Origin: Porpolomopsis calyptriformis
Lineage: Eukaryota > Basidiomycota > Agaricomycetes > Agaricales > Hygrophoraceae
Length of the DNA: 64,000 bases
Direction: 5' to 3'
NCBI GenBank assembly: GCA_951640195.1
Contig: OX621166.1
Span: 2,286,501-2,350,500 of the forward strand
Positions 20,677-31,988 of this stretch are shown piece by piece. The translations under genes were made by a program, and so were the position numbers. Each line of letters opens with the position of its first letter. Within the stretch, counting starts at the first letter, position 1. Below the pieces are notes generated by a model, which did no database searches, was not told the DNA's origin, and worked only from the letters and a program-made list of their open reading frames with translations.

Positions 20677-21118
20677 AGTCTGCTAGTTTGGCGATCGGAA
20701 TGGATTTTCGGTCGGTACATCACAACTATCTTTATTCGATTTGCTTTTTTTGTCATTTTGTACTTGGTATTCATCAGGGTGAGCGGTAGTGTTGGTCTCT
20801 CAATGCATGCATGATTTCTTGATCTCAAGGCGTTATAAAAATGCCTCGAATGAGATATTCCCTGGGGGGATTGTGTCATTCTTCCAGGTCCTCTTGGCTA
20901 TGGCTGCCAAAGTATATCTTGAAGGATAGAGGAGATCCTGGGGGCATGGGGGTTTGCTTTGCCGGATACGACAACCACAAGGGTCCTATAGGCCTTTAGG
21001 TACGGCCGTCAGCTAGGGATTCCAAATTGGGTTTTTTGAGCCCCTGTGCACTTTTCAGTGCAGGAATTTGAGATGTAGCCATTGACATGACGAACTAAGG
21101 GAAAAAAAAGATGGTTTC
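20677..21118. other. Intergenic, convergent 3' ends
   Basis: Between the disordered protein and RRP46, both ending here. AT-rich with short T runs, 3' UTR-like. No gene seen. Confidence 0.45.
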
Positions 21119-21988
21119 TCAATGTAAACTTTTTTCGCTCAGTGGAGATACAGTTTCCATCTGACCCAAACTTTCCTTGATCTTGAGCCATACTTGTCCC
21201 GCACCCATTTTGGCCAGCTCTCTTGCACGCACAAACTCATCGTCATCAAACGGTGTTGCCGCGTACCAGTAGGACCATACGACCTCGCATGGTGTTCTGA
21301 GTCCCGATCCGAGGTTGCCCTTCTCCTCGGCCGAACCTTGTTGGTTTGCATCGGCGGCGAACAGGAAGGCAAAGCACCCGCCGCCTCCGAGGGCTGAAAG
21401 TTCGCCGTCACTGGGGTCCAAAATAAGAGTGACGGAAGGATTGGCGGCGGCAGGAGAGAGCAGACGACCGATGGATACGGCGCAAACGATTCCCCGCATC
21501 GGGACAGAGCCCGCGCTGAGCAGCGCGAGCGTGGCGGCGTTTATGAGAGATGCGACCAGAGGGTGGGGGAAATCACGGGAAGGGGTGGGTGTGACGGATT
21601 GGATGACGAGCTGAATCAGGGTCCGAGGGTGGTGGGAGAGGAGGATCGATGGAGTGAGAAGGTTTCGGATGGCGTAGGAGAGAGATTTTGCTTCCGTGCC
21701 GGGGAGGGAAGCCAATGGCCTGACAATCACCTCGAAGGTAGCATGAGATGCGTGTTCGACCGCCAGACGAACTTCTATGGGCCCGGAGACCGATGCTAAC
21801 GATTTAGTCTCCCCTGGCAACAACGGTTATAGATACAACTGGGAAGGAGGAAAAATCAAGTAAATGTAAAGGACTGTACCAAATCCGAAGCGCGCCGAAC
21901 CGTCCGCTCTACTCAAACCTTCGTACGATATGCTCAACTCGCGTAGTTCATGTGCATTTCGACCATCCGGGCGCAGAATGTTCGCCAT
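21119..21988 (-). CDS. RRP46: Exosome subunit RRP46 (EXOSC5-like)
   Basis: Core ring subunit of the RNA exosome (3'-5' RNA processing and decay), an RNase PH-fold protein that is catalytically dead in yeast and humans. Start at 21986-21988: MANILRPDGRNAHELRELSI, then SRADGSARFGFG; one intron (about 21826-21879) leads to GETKSLASVSGPIEVRLAVE, the RNase PH N-terminal motif, and VIVRPLASLPGTEAKSLSYA. The second half has ASLINAATLALLSAGSVPMR and LDPSDGELSALGGGGCFAFL, standard for the fold. The C-terminus ends VSPLSEKSLH. Family length fits. An in-frame TTG further upstream is not needed. Confidence 0.9.
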
Positions 21989-22114
21989 TTGGTTAGGAAA
22001 AGAGAGGATGAGCTTGGTCAAAAAGAGGATGACTGCTTTCGGACTGAGTGGCTGACGATCAACTCATACTTTGGTAACTTATACAATACAAAGAACAGCA
22101 AGCATCTGAACTAC

Positions 22115-23528
22115 TTATTTCTGCAATATGGTTTCCACGTCCGCTTTGATGCCTTCCAACATGTCCTTCTCAGTCTTAAGAGGTTTCCACCCAATCGAAC
22201 GGGAACGCTCTGCCTTGCAGCGAGTGTTTGACCCAAGCCACGGGCCCTGTATAAAAAGAAAATTTCCAGATCACAAATATATGCAGCAGATGAGCAGCAA
22301 GTCTTACCCTAAAGTACTTTAATACCTCCTCAGGGCTAAACGTAGTGGGCTCGGAACTTTTCCCTTTGCCAAATTCGACAAGAACCTCTGCAATCCTCTT
22401 GTTAATCTCGTACATTGAGAGTTCGCCATTCTCGCCGAAATAGAAGCCTTCGCGACCGTGTCCAGTTGCAGGGTTGGACTGGGCCAATTTGAACACCACC
22501 ATGTAGAGTTCAGCGACTGTCGTTAAGAAGTATGAGGATCATTAGTCGGCACTGGGCAGAAGAGAGGCTGGTTTGCTGACTGTCATCAATATGGACGTTA
22601 GGCCACACGTTCTTCCCTTCCCCCATCATCCCTGCTTGTCCTCTGCCGAGGGCTGCTTTGAGAAGAATGGGGACCATGATGGAGGCTTTGTTCTGGATGT
22701 CCATATCAGCGAGACGGCCGGTGGCCAGGCCATAGATGATAGATGGCAATATTATGTATGTCTTCACGTATCCTGGGGAGATCATCAGATCTGCATAAGG
22801 TATAGTGTAACTTCTGGACGCTCACCTTGCTTGTCGGCGTCGACGAGTAGTAGGTCGACATTTCGGTGTATTTGAGTCGGCGCAAGAGATTCAATTTGGT
22901 TGACGTCCATATCATTATAAATGACGTCAGCGGCGTACATCCCGGCTGCACTGTCGGCCAGAACACCTAGATACGCACATACCATGAAACAAGATTTCGG
23001 AGAGAAATTTATTGTATTACCAGTGCCAGACTAGATTCAACACTGGGTCAATCACTGATATCCATGGAGCATCGATCGAAAGTGCTCACGGTGTGAATAA
23101 GTATGGGAACTTTGCCTGTCGATTCATGCCTTTTCTTGAGACCATTCAAAACAGCTTTAGCTAGTTCGAGATTATCCGCATCAGCCTATCAAGATGGCGA
23201 GAGTCAGCATTCTGTCAGTTCGCGCTATGTGTAGTTGGGCTTACGCATGCAAACACAACGTCCGCCTCGGATGCCGCCTTCTCGATCTTGTCCAAATCTG
23301 AGTGAGATCCGAGAATGGTGGCTACGCCTAAAGAATTGAGTTTGGTTGCCTTTTCCTCCGATCGGACAAGCACCGTCAGCGAGCTGTCGGGGTGATCCAG
23401 GAGACGCTCAGTGACAGCACCTCCGATGTAGCCTATGTGGAAATGGGGTGAGCATCGTTCGAGCAAAAATTGACGGAGAAGGACAGGCCTGTTGCGCCGA
23501 GTAAAAAGATGTTGGTACTGGGAGACAT
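22115..23528 (-). CDS. NmrA-like / extended SDR NAD(P)-dependent epimerase
   Basis: Rossmann-fold protein of the NAD-dependent epimerase/NmrA group. Start at 23526-23528: MSPSTNIFLLGATG spliced to YIGGAVTERLL, giving the dinucleotide motif GATGYIGG. Then SSLTVLVRSEEKATKLNSLG, SHSDLDKIEKAASEADVVFA, and a C-terminal part with ILIHTSGTGVLADSAAG, the active-site region YVKTYIILPSIIYGLATGRL, and VELYMVVFKLAQSN-type sequence. It ends at 22115-22117 (VETILQK). Five to six short introns. The usual SDR YxxxK is not obvious, which fits NmrA-like sensors or atypical reductases. It is close to two P450 genes, but nothing proves a common pathway. Confidence 0.85.
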
Positions 23529-23910
23529 TGTGGATTGGGCAGCTGGTCCTCCCAGTCGGTTTCTTTCATACTTGCTAGAGTGATTACGAATCGTCTCTGT
23601 AAGCTGTGACGTATACGGAGAAACGCCTACCGGAGGTGATGACAGAGCCGGAGAGAGTTGTCTCATTCGGTCACTGCGAGGTACGTGAAAACAATTTATT
23701 ATGTCTCCGATGTCCACCAAGTTTCTGAGAGGCGTTGAGTCACTGTTGAGTTCCAACCTAGGACTTACGTTTGCATTGAGTATCAAATACAGACCAGACC
23801 CCGTCTGTGGTCGTTTATCGGGAAGAACCGTGACCACATGGCTTCAATTGTTTTGATCGCAAAACAATGAAATTACTGTCCCGCCTTGAGCTCTCTCCCC
23901 CACGAACGCC
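23529..23910. promoter_or_regulatory. Divergent upstream region of epimerase and first P450
   Basis: 382 bp between divergent start codons. No gene seen and no clear TATA box. Confidence 0.4.
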
Positions 23911-26010
23911 ATGACTTTCTGGATACACCCAATTCCAACGCTTCTGGTAGCAGCAATCTTGGTACCAGCCTTGTTTTCCGTGATTCAATTTTTTGTCAAA
24001 TTTCAACGCAATCCTTTGCGCAAGTTGAAACAACCACCAGCTCGTCAAAACCATCTGGACTTGTTATTGAAGTAGGTGTGTCGACTCTGTTAATCAAAAT
24101 TATCTGATCGACCTGTCGCTCTCCCAGTCCTTATAATTCACCAAAAGCACACGACGAGTTCGTGAAACGATATGGCCGCACTATGAGAATCAAAGGCATC
24201 GGTCCAGTATGTTATCTCATCCTTTTCGCGCCTGTCTGTCTAAAACCATTGCAGTTCGATATTCGTCTCTTTACTCTTGATCCTGTCTCAATTTCCCATA
24301 TCCTCAAGAATTCTTACATATATGAGAAACCTTGGCAAGCTCGCCGCCTAACGATCGGCCTGGTTGGGTGCGGTATCCTCGCCGCTGAGGGTGACGTTCA
24401 TAAGCGTCAGCGTCGGGTACTCACCCCAGCGTTTTCAACACAAAATATGAAAGCGCTAGTACCACTTGTATTCAGAAAGGGAGAGGAATTGAAGGACAAG
24501 TGGATTAACATGATTGCAAACGAGCGGATACAAGGGGAGGGTATAACACTGGATGTTATCCATTGGATAAATCGCGCCACGTTTGACGTTATCGGATTGG
24601 CTGGTTCGCCCTTCATTCTCTGTCTTTCTGTTCCCTTCTGGTGACATGGCTTACTGGTCAGGTTTCGACTACCAATTCAATGCAATTCACGACGAATCAA
24701 ATGAACTATTTCTAGCGTACAAGGAAATGTTTGAGATTGCTATCCCGCGTGGTATAAGAACCATTATTGGAATACACATGCCCGTGGTTTTCACCATTTT
24801 CGTTAGCAGCCCCCGCTTGTTCTCATGCTGATCCTCTGACCGAGTGTCTATTTCTTAGCCTGATAAAGTAGCGCGCACTGTGTCTCGATGCCAAGAGGTC
24901 ATTCGTCGCGTCGCTGGCCAACTTGTGCTGCAAAAGAAGAAGAAGATTGCGGAGAGTGAGAAGTCTGGTGCTTCATATAATGGAAAGGATCTCCTCAGCC
25001 TACTCCGTACGCCAACCATTACTCGTTCTATCCCAGGGCTACATCCTCACTTAAACACGCAGTTAAATCAAATGTTGCAACAGATCTACAACCCGAACAA
25101 CGTATATCAGACGACGAAGTACTGCATAACATCAATACATTTATGTTTGCAGGGTCCGACACCACATCCCTCTCGCTCACTTGGACGCTCTATCACCTTG
25201 CAGATCATCCTGCAATTCAAACGCGTTTGCGTACCGAACTCCTAGCCATCTCACCATCTTCCACTGCTTCTCTAACAGACGAGGAAATCCAATCCCTTCA
25301 TGACACAATCTCGAACCTCCCGTTCTTACACAATGTTTCCCGCGAGGTATTAAGGCTCATTCCAGTAGTACACTCGTCGCTCCGTGCCGCTACCCAGAAT
25401 GATGAGATCCCCACGTCCTACCCCATACACCTGCAGGACGGGACGATATTACCCGCGGGGGAAACTATCAAAATGCCGAAAGGGAGTTTTGTGCATGTGC
25501 CGATTGAGGCATTCAACCTCGACAAAGAGGTTTGGGGTGACGATGCTTGGGATTTCAAGTGGGTCTTTTAGCGATTCATGTCGTTGTGTTGGGAGTGCCA
25601 AACGTTTTTTCAAAGTCCTGATAGGTGGGACGCGTTACCGGAAGCTGTGGCTGCTCAACCCGGGCTATTTCCGAACATTCTCACATTCTCGGCTGGCCCT
25701 CGTGTATGTTTTCTGCACGTTTCATTCCATGACAGTGCTGATAGTCGATCTTCAGTCGTGTATTGGGATGAGGTTCGCTATGGTCGAGATGAAGACCTTC
25801 CTTTATATCCTACTTACCAATTTTGTATTTACTCGCACAGAGGACAAGATTGTCAAAGCTAATGTGTACGTCGCCGTTTTTCCCCTTGTCTGAATCACTT
25901 ACTGCACTTCCAATCTGTTTTGCAGGGTGCTGATGCGACCCTATATCTCAGGAAGGTATGCCGAGGGTAGTCAGTGTCCATTGATAGTCACACGATGGAC
26001 TGGGGAGTGA
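23911..26010 (+). CDS. Cytochrome P450, tandem copy 1
   Basis: Membrane-anchored monooxygenase of the agaricomycete P450 repertoire. Start at 23911: N-terminal anchor TFWIHPIPTLLVAAILVPAL, then a basic/proline hinge (RKLKQPP). Motifs after splicing: helix C region AEGDVHKRQRRVLTPAF; I-helix FMFAGSDTTSLSLTWTLYHL; ExxR as REVLRLIP; heme signature FSAGPR|SCIGMRFA joined across an intron (donor right after CCTCGT, about 25704). Eight or nine short introns keep the frame, and the stop is at 26008-26010. No internal stops in the spliced model, so it looks functional. Substrate unknown. Very similar to the following gene, in parts nearly identical. Confidence 0.93.
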
Positions 26011-26126
26011 AACTGAATCAGACTAAATTACTGTATAATAAAGCACCAAACGCGGAGTTGCAATGGTCAATTGTTTGATCGAGATGACCCGAGTCCCCGC
26101 GTTGAGTTTTCTCCTTCATGAACGCC

Positions 26127-28263
26127 ATGGCTTTCTGGATACACCCCGTTCCAACGCTTCTGGTAGCAACAATCGTGCTACCAGCTTTGTTTTCTGTCTT
26201 TCGATTTCTCCTCAGATTTCAACGCAATCCTTTGCGAAAGTTGAAACACCCACCACTTCATGGATTGTTCCAAAACCACATGCACCTGGTTTTGAAGTAC
26301 GTGTGTCCGTTCCTTCTTACAACTAGATGATGGACCTGCGGTTCTCTCAGTCCCGATTATTCACCAAAAGTACACTATGAGTTCGTGAAACGATATGGCC
26401 GCAGTATAAGACTCCGAGGCGTCGGTCCAGTATGTTATCTCACCCTTTTCGCGCCTGTCGGTCTAAAAGCATCCTAGTTCGACGTCCGTCTATTTACCCT
26501 TGACCCTGTCTCGATTTCTCATGTCCTGAAAAGCTCTACCATCTATGAGAAACCTTGGCAATCTCGGCGACTCATAACAGGGCTAATTGGCTGCGGCATG
26601 CTCGCAGCTGAGGGTGCTGTTCATAAGCGACAGCGTCGGGTGGCCACTCCAGCGTTTTCAATCCAAAATATGAAGGCGCTAGTGCCGCTTGTGTTCAGAA
26701 AGGGGGAGGAGTTGAAGAACAAGTGGATTGACATGATTGCGAACGACCGGGGAGAGGAAGGTGGACACGTGGATGGCATTACACTGGACGTTGCACATTG
26801 GATAAGTCGCGCAACATTTGACGTTATCGGGTTGGCCGGTTCGTTTTTCATTCCCCCGTCTTTCGGCTGCCTTCCGATGATTACTGGTCAGGTTTCGACT
26901 ACCAATTCAATGCAATTCAGAATGAATCAAACGAACTTTTCCACGCGTACAAAGAAATGTTCGAGATCGCTGTCTCGCGCGGCAATAACCTAAGGAGTAT
27001 TATTGGAATATACGCGCCACTAATCTTCACCGTTTTCGTCAGCGATCATCATTTTTTCTCATGCCGAGCCTTTGATTAAATGGTAGTTTCTCAGCCTGAC
27101 CAAGTGGCGAGCACTGTGTCTCGATGCCAAGAGGTCATTCGTCGCGTCGCTGGCCAACTTGTGCTGGAAAAGAAGAAGAAAATTGCGGAGGGTGAGAAGT
27201 CTGGTGCTTCATACAATGGAAAGGATCTCCTCAGCCTACTCCGTACGCCAACCGTTACTCGTTCTATCCCAGGGCTACATCCTCACTTAAACACACAGTT
27301 AAATCAAATGTTGCAACAGATCTACCTCCTGAACAACGTATATCAGACGACGACATACTGCATAACATCAATACATTTATGTTTGCAGGCTCTGACACTA
27401 CGTCTCTCGCTCTTACTTGGACGCTCTATCTCCTCGCAGGTCATCCTGCAATTCAAACGCGTTTACGGACCGAACTCCTAGCCATCTCACCGTCCTCCAC
27501 ATCTTCTCTAACAGAGGATGAAATCCAATCCCTCCATGACACAATCTCGAACCTCCCGTTCCTGAACAATGTCTCCCGCGAGTCATTAAGACTCATTCCG
27601 CCAGTACACTCATCGCTCCGTGTCGCTACCCAGGATGACGAGGTGCCAACCTCCTCTCCCGTACACTTGCAGGACGGGACCATTTTACCCCCAGGGACAA
27701 CGGTCAGAGTACCGAAGGGGAGTTTTGTTCATGTTCCGGTGGAGGCATTCAACCTTGACAAAGAAGTTTGGGGTGACGATGCTTGGGATTTCAAGTGGGT
27801 CTTTTAGCGAATCATGTCGTTGTGTTGGGAGTGCCAAACATTTTCCAAAGTCCTGATAGGTGGGACGCGTTACCGGAAGCTGTGGCTGCTCAACCCGGGC
27901 TGCTTTCGAACATTCTTACATTCTCAGCTGGCCCTCGTGTATGTCTTCCACATGTTTCAACCCACAGCGCTGCTGATGCTCGTCGATACTCAGTCGTGCA
28001 TTGGAATGAGGTTCTCGATGATCGAGATGAAGTCTTTCCTTTATATCCTACTCACCAATTTCGTGTTTACTCGCACAGAGGACAGGATTGTCAAAGCTAA
28101 TGTGTACGTCGCCACGATTTCTCTCCTTGTCTGAACCCACTTGCTGCAATTCCGGTGTCTTTGCAGGGTGCTAACGCGGCCCTATATTTGGGGGAAACGC
28201 GCCGAGGGCAGTCAGTGTCCATTGATAGTCACACCATGGATTGAGGGGCGGGCAAGTAACTGA
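26127..28263 (+). CDS. Cytochrome P450, tandem copy 2
   Basis: Paralogue of the preceding gene with the same intron positions. Start at 26127 (MAFWIHPVPTLLVATIVLPA), with an in-frame ATG three codons upstream as an alternative. Motifs: AEGAVHKRQRRVATPAF, I-helix FMFAGSDTTSLALTWTLYLL, ExxR in RESLRLIP, heme loop FSAGPR|SCIGMRFS. The stop is at 28261-28263 (VTPWIEGRASN). Relative to copy 1, the substrate-facing N-terminal half differs much more than the 3' half. No disabling change seen. The gap between the copies is about 115 bp, so copy 2's promoter is short or shared. Confidence 0.93.
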
Positions 28264-28633
28264 ATCTACGTTATTTAAATGTACATATGCTATACCGCGT
28301 ACGAAAAACGTATGGTTCATCGTATTACCAGCTCGAAATCTAAGAAATCAGCTTCTCAAAATCGTCCACTCCGTCTTCATCATGATAAGCCGCTCGTTGG
28401 GCATGATCAAATCGATCAAACCATCTAAGTTCAATATGCGGCAGACTTGTCCCTTGTGCTAGGACATGTACAGGCGGCAGACATATGGGCAGGGAATGTC
28501 TGGCTGCTGATGGCCATAGGATGGAAATACTATGGAAGATGTGAATGCATCATTGATTTCCATAACTGGCAACCGAAGTAAATTGTGCGGACGAGGTTGA
28601 GGACGGCATCCCACATCACCATTTCACCACGCC
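28264..28633. other. Intergenic, bleomycin hydrolase promoter
   Basis: 370 bp between P450 copy 2 and the bleomycin hydrolase start. No gene seen; short open frames here are not convincing. Confidence 0.4.
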
Positions 28634-31045
28634 ATGGGTTCATCAGTCTCAAAGTCCACGTACAGTCCACCTCCCGTCAACGAGGACGAAAAGAAACTAA
28701 TCAGAAGTCTATCCTCGTTCTCCTTGACCCTAGAAGCGTTCCCAAAGTCACCAGACGGATCTCTCTCACTCTCTAATCTCACCTCCTGGGAATCCACTGC
28801 TGCCGCCGACCCTAAGATTCAGCTCGCTCGCACTATCTTGTCCCACACGAACATCCGTGCTGCCCTCACATCCCGTGAGGCTCATATTGCCGACCGGCAT
28901 GTCTTCAACACCGAGGTCGATTTCAGGACTGGCCCTGTCACCAACCAGAAGAGCAGCGGACGCTGTTGGTTGTTTGCTACCACTAATGTGCTGCGGTACG
29001 ACGTTATGAAGAAGCTCAAGCTGCAGGACTTTCAGCTATCTCAGGTAAGTTCATCGGTTGTTGTCCGCACCCATAGTCTAGCATCCTGCTTTGTTCTCAT
29101 ACTCCTCTCGCGAATTTTTCCTCCATGCATACATTTTTTGTTTGTTCGGAAAAATGGACGCAAAAGTTTCTCAACGTGGATCCTCTTGTGCTGTTATCCC
29201 TCGACAGCATTTTATCACCGCATAGCCTCCCAGCATTAATCTCATGGGCTGAATGTCCCAATTCAAGCTCGTTTCTCAACTCAGGCTCACTGAGGACTCA
29301 GCATATACTCAAGACATGCAAGAGCACTACCTCACTTGTGAATTCAAGTTGCTTCACAAGTGAGGTACTGCTCTTGCATATCTTGAGTATACGCTGATGA
29401 CTTAAAGAGACATTACCCATTCATTTTCCGGTGTTCGGCTCGATAGGAATCACCAATGCTGACCAACATTACACAGTCTTACCTATTCTTCTACGACAAG
29501 CTGAACAAGTCGAATTATTACCTTGAGCTATCAATCGAGAATGCACATCTTCCCCTGGATGACCGTCTCGTCAACTTCCTCAGCCGCGATCTGATCAGCG
29601 ACGGCGGGCAGTGGGATATGGTTGTCAACCTTCTCGAAGTATGTACATTCTCTATTCTATCCCATGCTGACTTGACGGGGTACCGTTAGAGATATGGCGT
29701 AGTCCCACAAGCCATATACCCTGAATCAACGCACTCGTCCTACTCGGGTCCTCTCAATTCACTCCTCAAGACCAAGCTTCGCGAGCATGCGCTCATCCTC
29801 AGGCGTCTACACGAGTCCCTGAGCAACCCGCGTAGCCCCGACGGAAGATTATCCGCAGGCGAGATAACTGCGGCGCTGCGGGCTAAGAAGGAGGAGCTGA
29901 TGCAGGAGATATATACGATTATGAGTGCCACGCTCGGGACGCCTCCCCGCCCAGACGCGCGATTCACGTGGGAGTACTATGAGGATGGTGAGGGGGGGAA
30001 AGGGCGCGCAAAGGTGTGGGAGGGAACCCCTCGCGAATTTTATGACCAGTTCACAGGTGGCAAATACAAGGTATGGCGGTCTGGTTTGTCTACTTTCTCA
30101 GTGTTCAATCCAATATACAGCCGTCGGACGCGTTCTCTCTCATCCATGATCCGAGGAATGAATACGGCAAGCTGTATACGGTAGACAAGCTTGGAAATGT
30201 GTGGGGTGGACGCCCTGTTCTGTGTAACGTCGCAACATTTTTGTCCATCCTTTGGCGCTGATGAAGGTTGACAGATGTGAACACGGAGATTGAGAACTTG
30301 AAGAAGGTTGTGGTCAAGGTAAGTGGTCTCTCAACATGCTTCATTTGGATTCTCCTTTCTCGCGATTTTCTGGTGTATTGACCCAAGTCCTTAGATGATT
30401 CAAGCTGGCTACCCCGTGTTTTTTGGTTCCGATGTTGGCCAGTTCTCGGAAACTGCGACTGGGGTGATGGATCCCGCGCTTTTCGAATATGAAGTATGGT
30501 CTAAACTACCTCGCCTGTGGTGTCATTTTTCCTCACCGGACCTTTCTTCCCCCCCCCCCCCCCCCTACATCAGAATGCGTTCAACATCAAATTGGGATTG
30601 ACAAAGGCGGAGAGGCTGCAGGTCAATGAATCGGCGATGACACACGCCATGGTCATCTCGGGTGTGCATGTCGACCCGGTGAGTGGACGGCCGGTGCGTT
30701 ACAAGGTGGAAAATTCGTGGGGGGCGGACGCCGGTGAGAAAGGGTATTTTGTGATGAGCGATAAGTGGTTTGAAGAGTGGGTTCTTTGGTCTTTAGCGCC
30801 TTTGGATAAGAGAGTGACCACTTGATTCTTTTTTTTTTTTTTTTTTTTTTTTGAACTGGCAGGTTCGTATACCAAGTGGTTGTTCCAAAGTCACTAGCAC
30901 CCGCGGAACTCGTGAAGGTGTTTGAGACGGGGGATAAGGTCGTCTTGCCCCCCTGGGATCCTATGGTAACACCCCCCTCCTTTTTATTGTTTCAACGAAG
31001 AGCGGATCTCCTCATACCACAAATTTACAGGGATCACTTGCCTAG
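28634..31045 (+). CDS. BLH1: Bleomycin hydrolase (C1-type cysteine aminopeptidase)
   Basis: Self-compartmentalising hexameric cysteine protease. Start at 28634: MGSSVSKS fits an N-myristoylation signal (Gly2, Ser at 5-6, basic residue after). Catalytic triad visible: Cys in QKSSGRCWLFATTN, His in MTHAMVISGVHVD, Asn in VENSWG. Other landmarks: DGGQWDMVVNLLEKYGVVPQ (spliced), FTGGKYK|PSDAFSLIHDPRN, AGYPVFFGSDVGQFSE. The C-terminus, PWDPMGSLA, is completed by a terminal mini-exon (intron about 30964-31030). Yeast Blh1 ends in a Lys that is trimmed; here the frame simply ends in Ala. The first intron (about 29045-29475) is unusually long and holds a hairpin. Two other introns carry C17 and T24 runs. 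Confidence 0.94.
29299..29396. repeat. 98-nt near-perfect inverted repeat in bleomycin hydrolase intron 1
   Basis: Arms of 44 nt (29299-29342 and 29353-29396) pair with about three mismatches around a 10-nt loop (29343-29352). In RNA this would be a long stable hairpin, of the size expected for a milRNA/siRNA precursor or a tiny MITE. No clear target-site duplication at its edges. Confidence 0.85.
30549..30565. repeat. C17 homopolymer in an intron
   Basis: Run of 17 C in an intron of the bleomycin hydrolase gene, near the acceptor, where it extends the polypyrimidine tract. Length may vary between strains or be imprecise in assembly. Confidence 0.9.
30829..30852. repeat. T24 homopolymer in an intron
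   Basis: Run of 24 T just upstream of the acceptor of a late bleomycin hydrolase intron. A likely polymorphic microsatellite and sequencing-error site. Confidence 0.9.
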
Positions 31046-31223
31046 AGGTTTTGACGCAATACCCAGTCGGGTCTTCTTGGTAGCATGTTATATCCATGTT
31101 AGAGCATCTCGGACGTGTCCTGTCATATCCAATCATCCGGCAATCAGCCGTCTTGGTTTTTTCTTTTTTTCTTTCTTTTGTCTTTTTTTAGAGCATGAAT
31201 GTGCGGGCCCTGTCAGTACCGTA

Positions 31224-31379
31224 TCGCCTCGTACAGGGTACAGGGATGATTGGATCCGATTTATTTCATTGAAGAGAACAGGGTCGATGAGCACGAATGC
31301 AGCTTTGGCATTCCCCCATCCTACATCCTCGCCTCTCACATGGTACACGGATTATTGATCCGATTTACCTATTGAGGGG
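31224..31379. repeat. Diverged direct repeat, about 50-nt units
   Basis: Two units (about 31224-31277 and 31329-31379) share, in order, TCGCCTC, GGTACA, ATCCGATTTA and ATTGA, with small indels. Offset about 105 bp. Origin unknown. Confidence 0.6.
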
Positions 31380-31961
31380 AGGGGGAGGGGGAGAACAGGT
31401 ACCGGAGGATTTGCCAACCCACGCTAGCCCGGGTTCGGCTCTTCATTAATACGGCCCCCCCCACTGCCCTCCCTCCCCATCTATTATTTTTTTGGGGGGG
31501 CTCGTCGGCGGATCTCCCTTACTGACTGAGTCGTTTATGGTAACATTGACGCTACTGTGAGCGTTTCGGAGTTGGAGTTCCGAGTTTCGTGTTCGAGTTC
31601 GTGTCCGACGAATTCGGATTCGGGGGTTTTCTTTCCCGACTAGCGTTGCTCGGAGCATCGCGGGAATAATAATAATAATAATATGGCGGGTATACATATA
31701 CCCATACCATATCGCACACCCACCTTTTCGTTTCCTTCTTTAATTGGGTGGGGGGGCGGGGGTACCGGTCCAGGCCCGCTTATCCGTTCCATGATGAAGT
31801 TAAGTTGAGCGAATCCCGACGAGGATGTCAAGGACGAACGAAGCTTCGAGGCAAAGCGAGGGGGGCGAGGCCCGGATGCATGTCTTCGAATAATTCTATC
31901 TTGTTTTCTTTTTGGACGATGCATCATCGGAGATCAGAGCCTAATTATACAGTAATAATTC

Positions 31962-31988
31962 TTTTTTTTTAAAAAAAAAAAAAAAAAA
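31962..31988. repeat. T9A18 tract
   Basis: Nine T followed directly by eighteen A, a rigid, nucleosome-disfavouring poly(dA:dT) element in the spacer. Confidence 0.85.

Noticed and set aside
23911..28263. Secondary-metabolite cluster around the P450 pair
   Set aside because: No synthase or other core enzyme is present; an NmrA-like gene and two P450s alone do not make a cluster.
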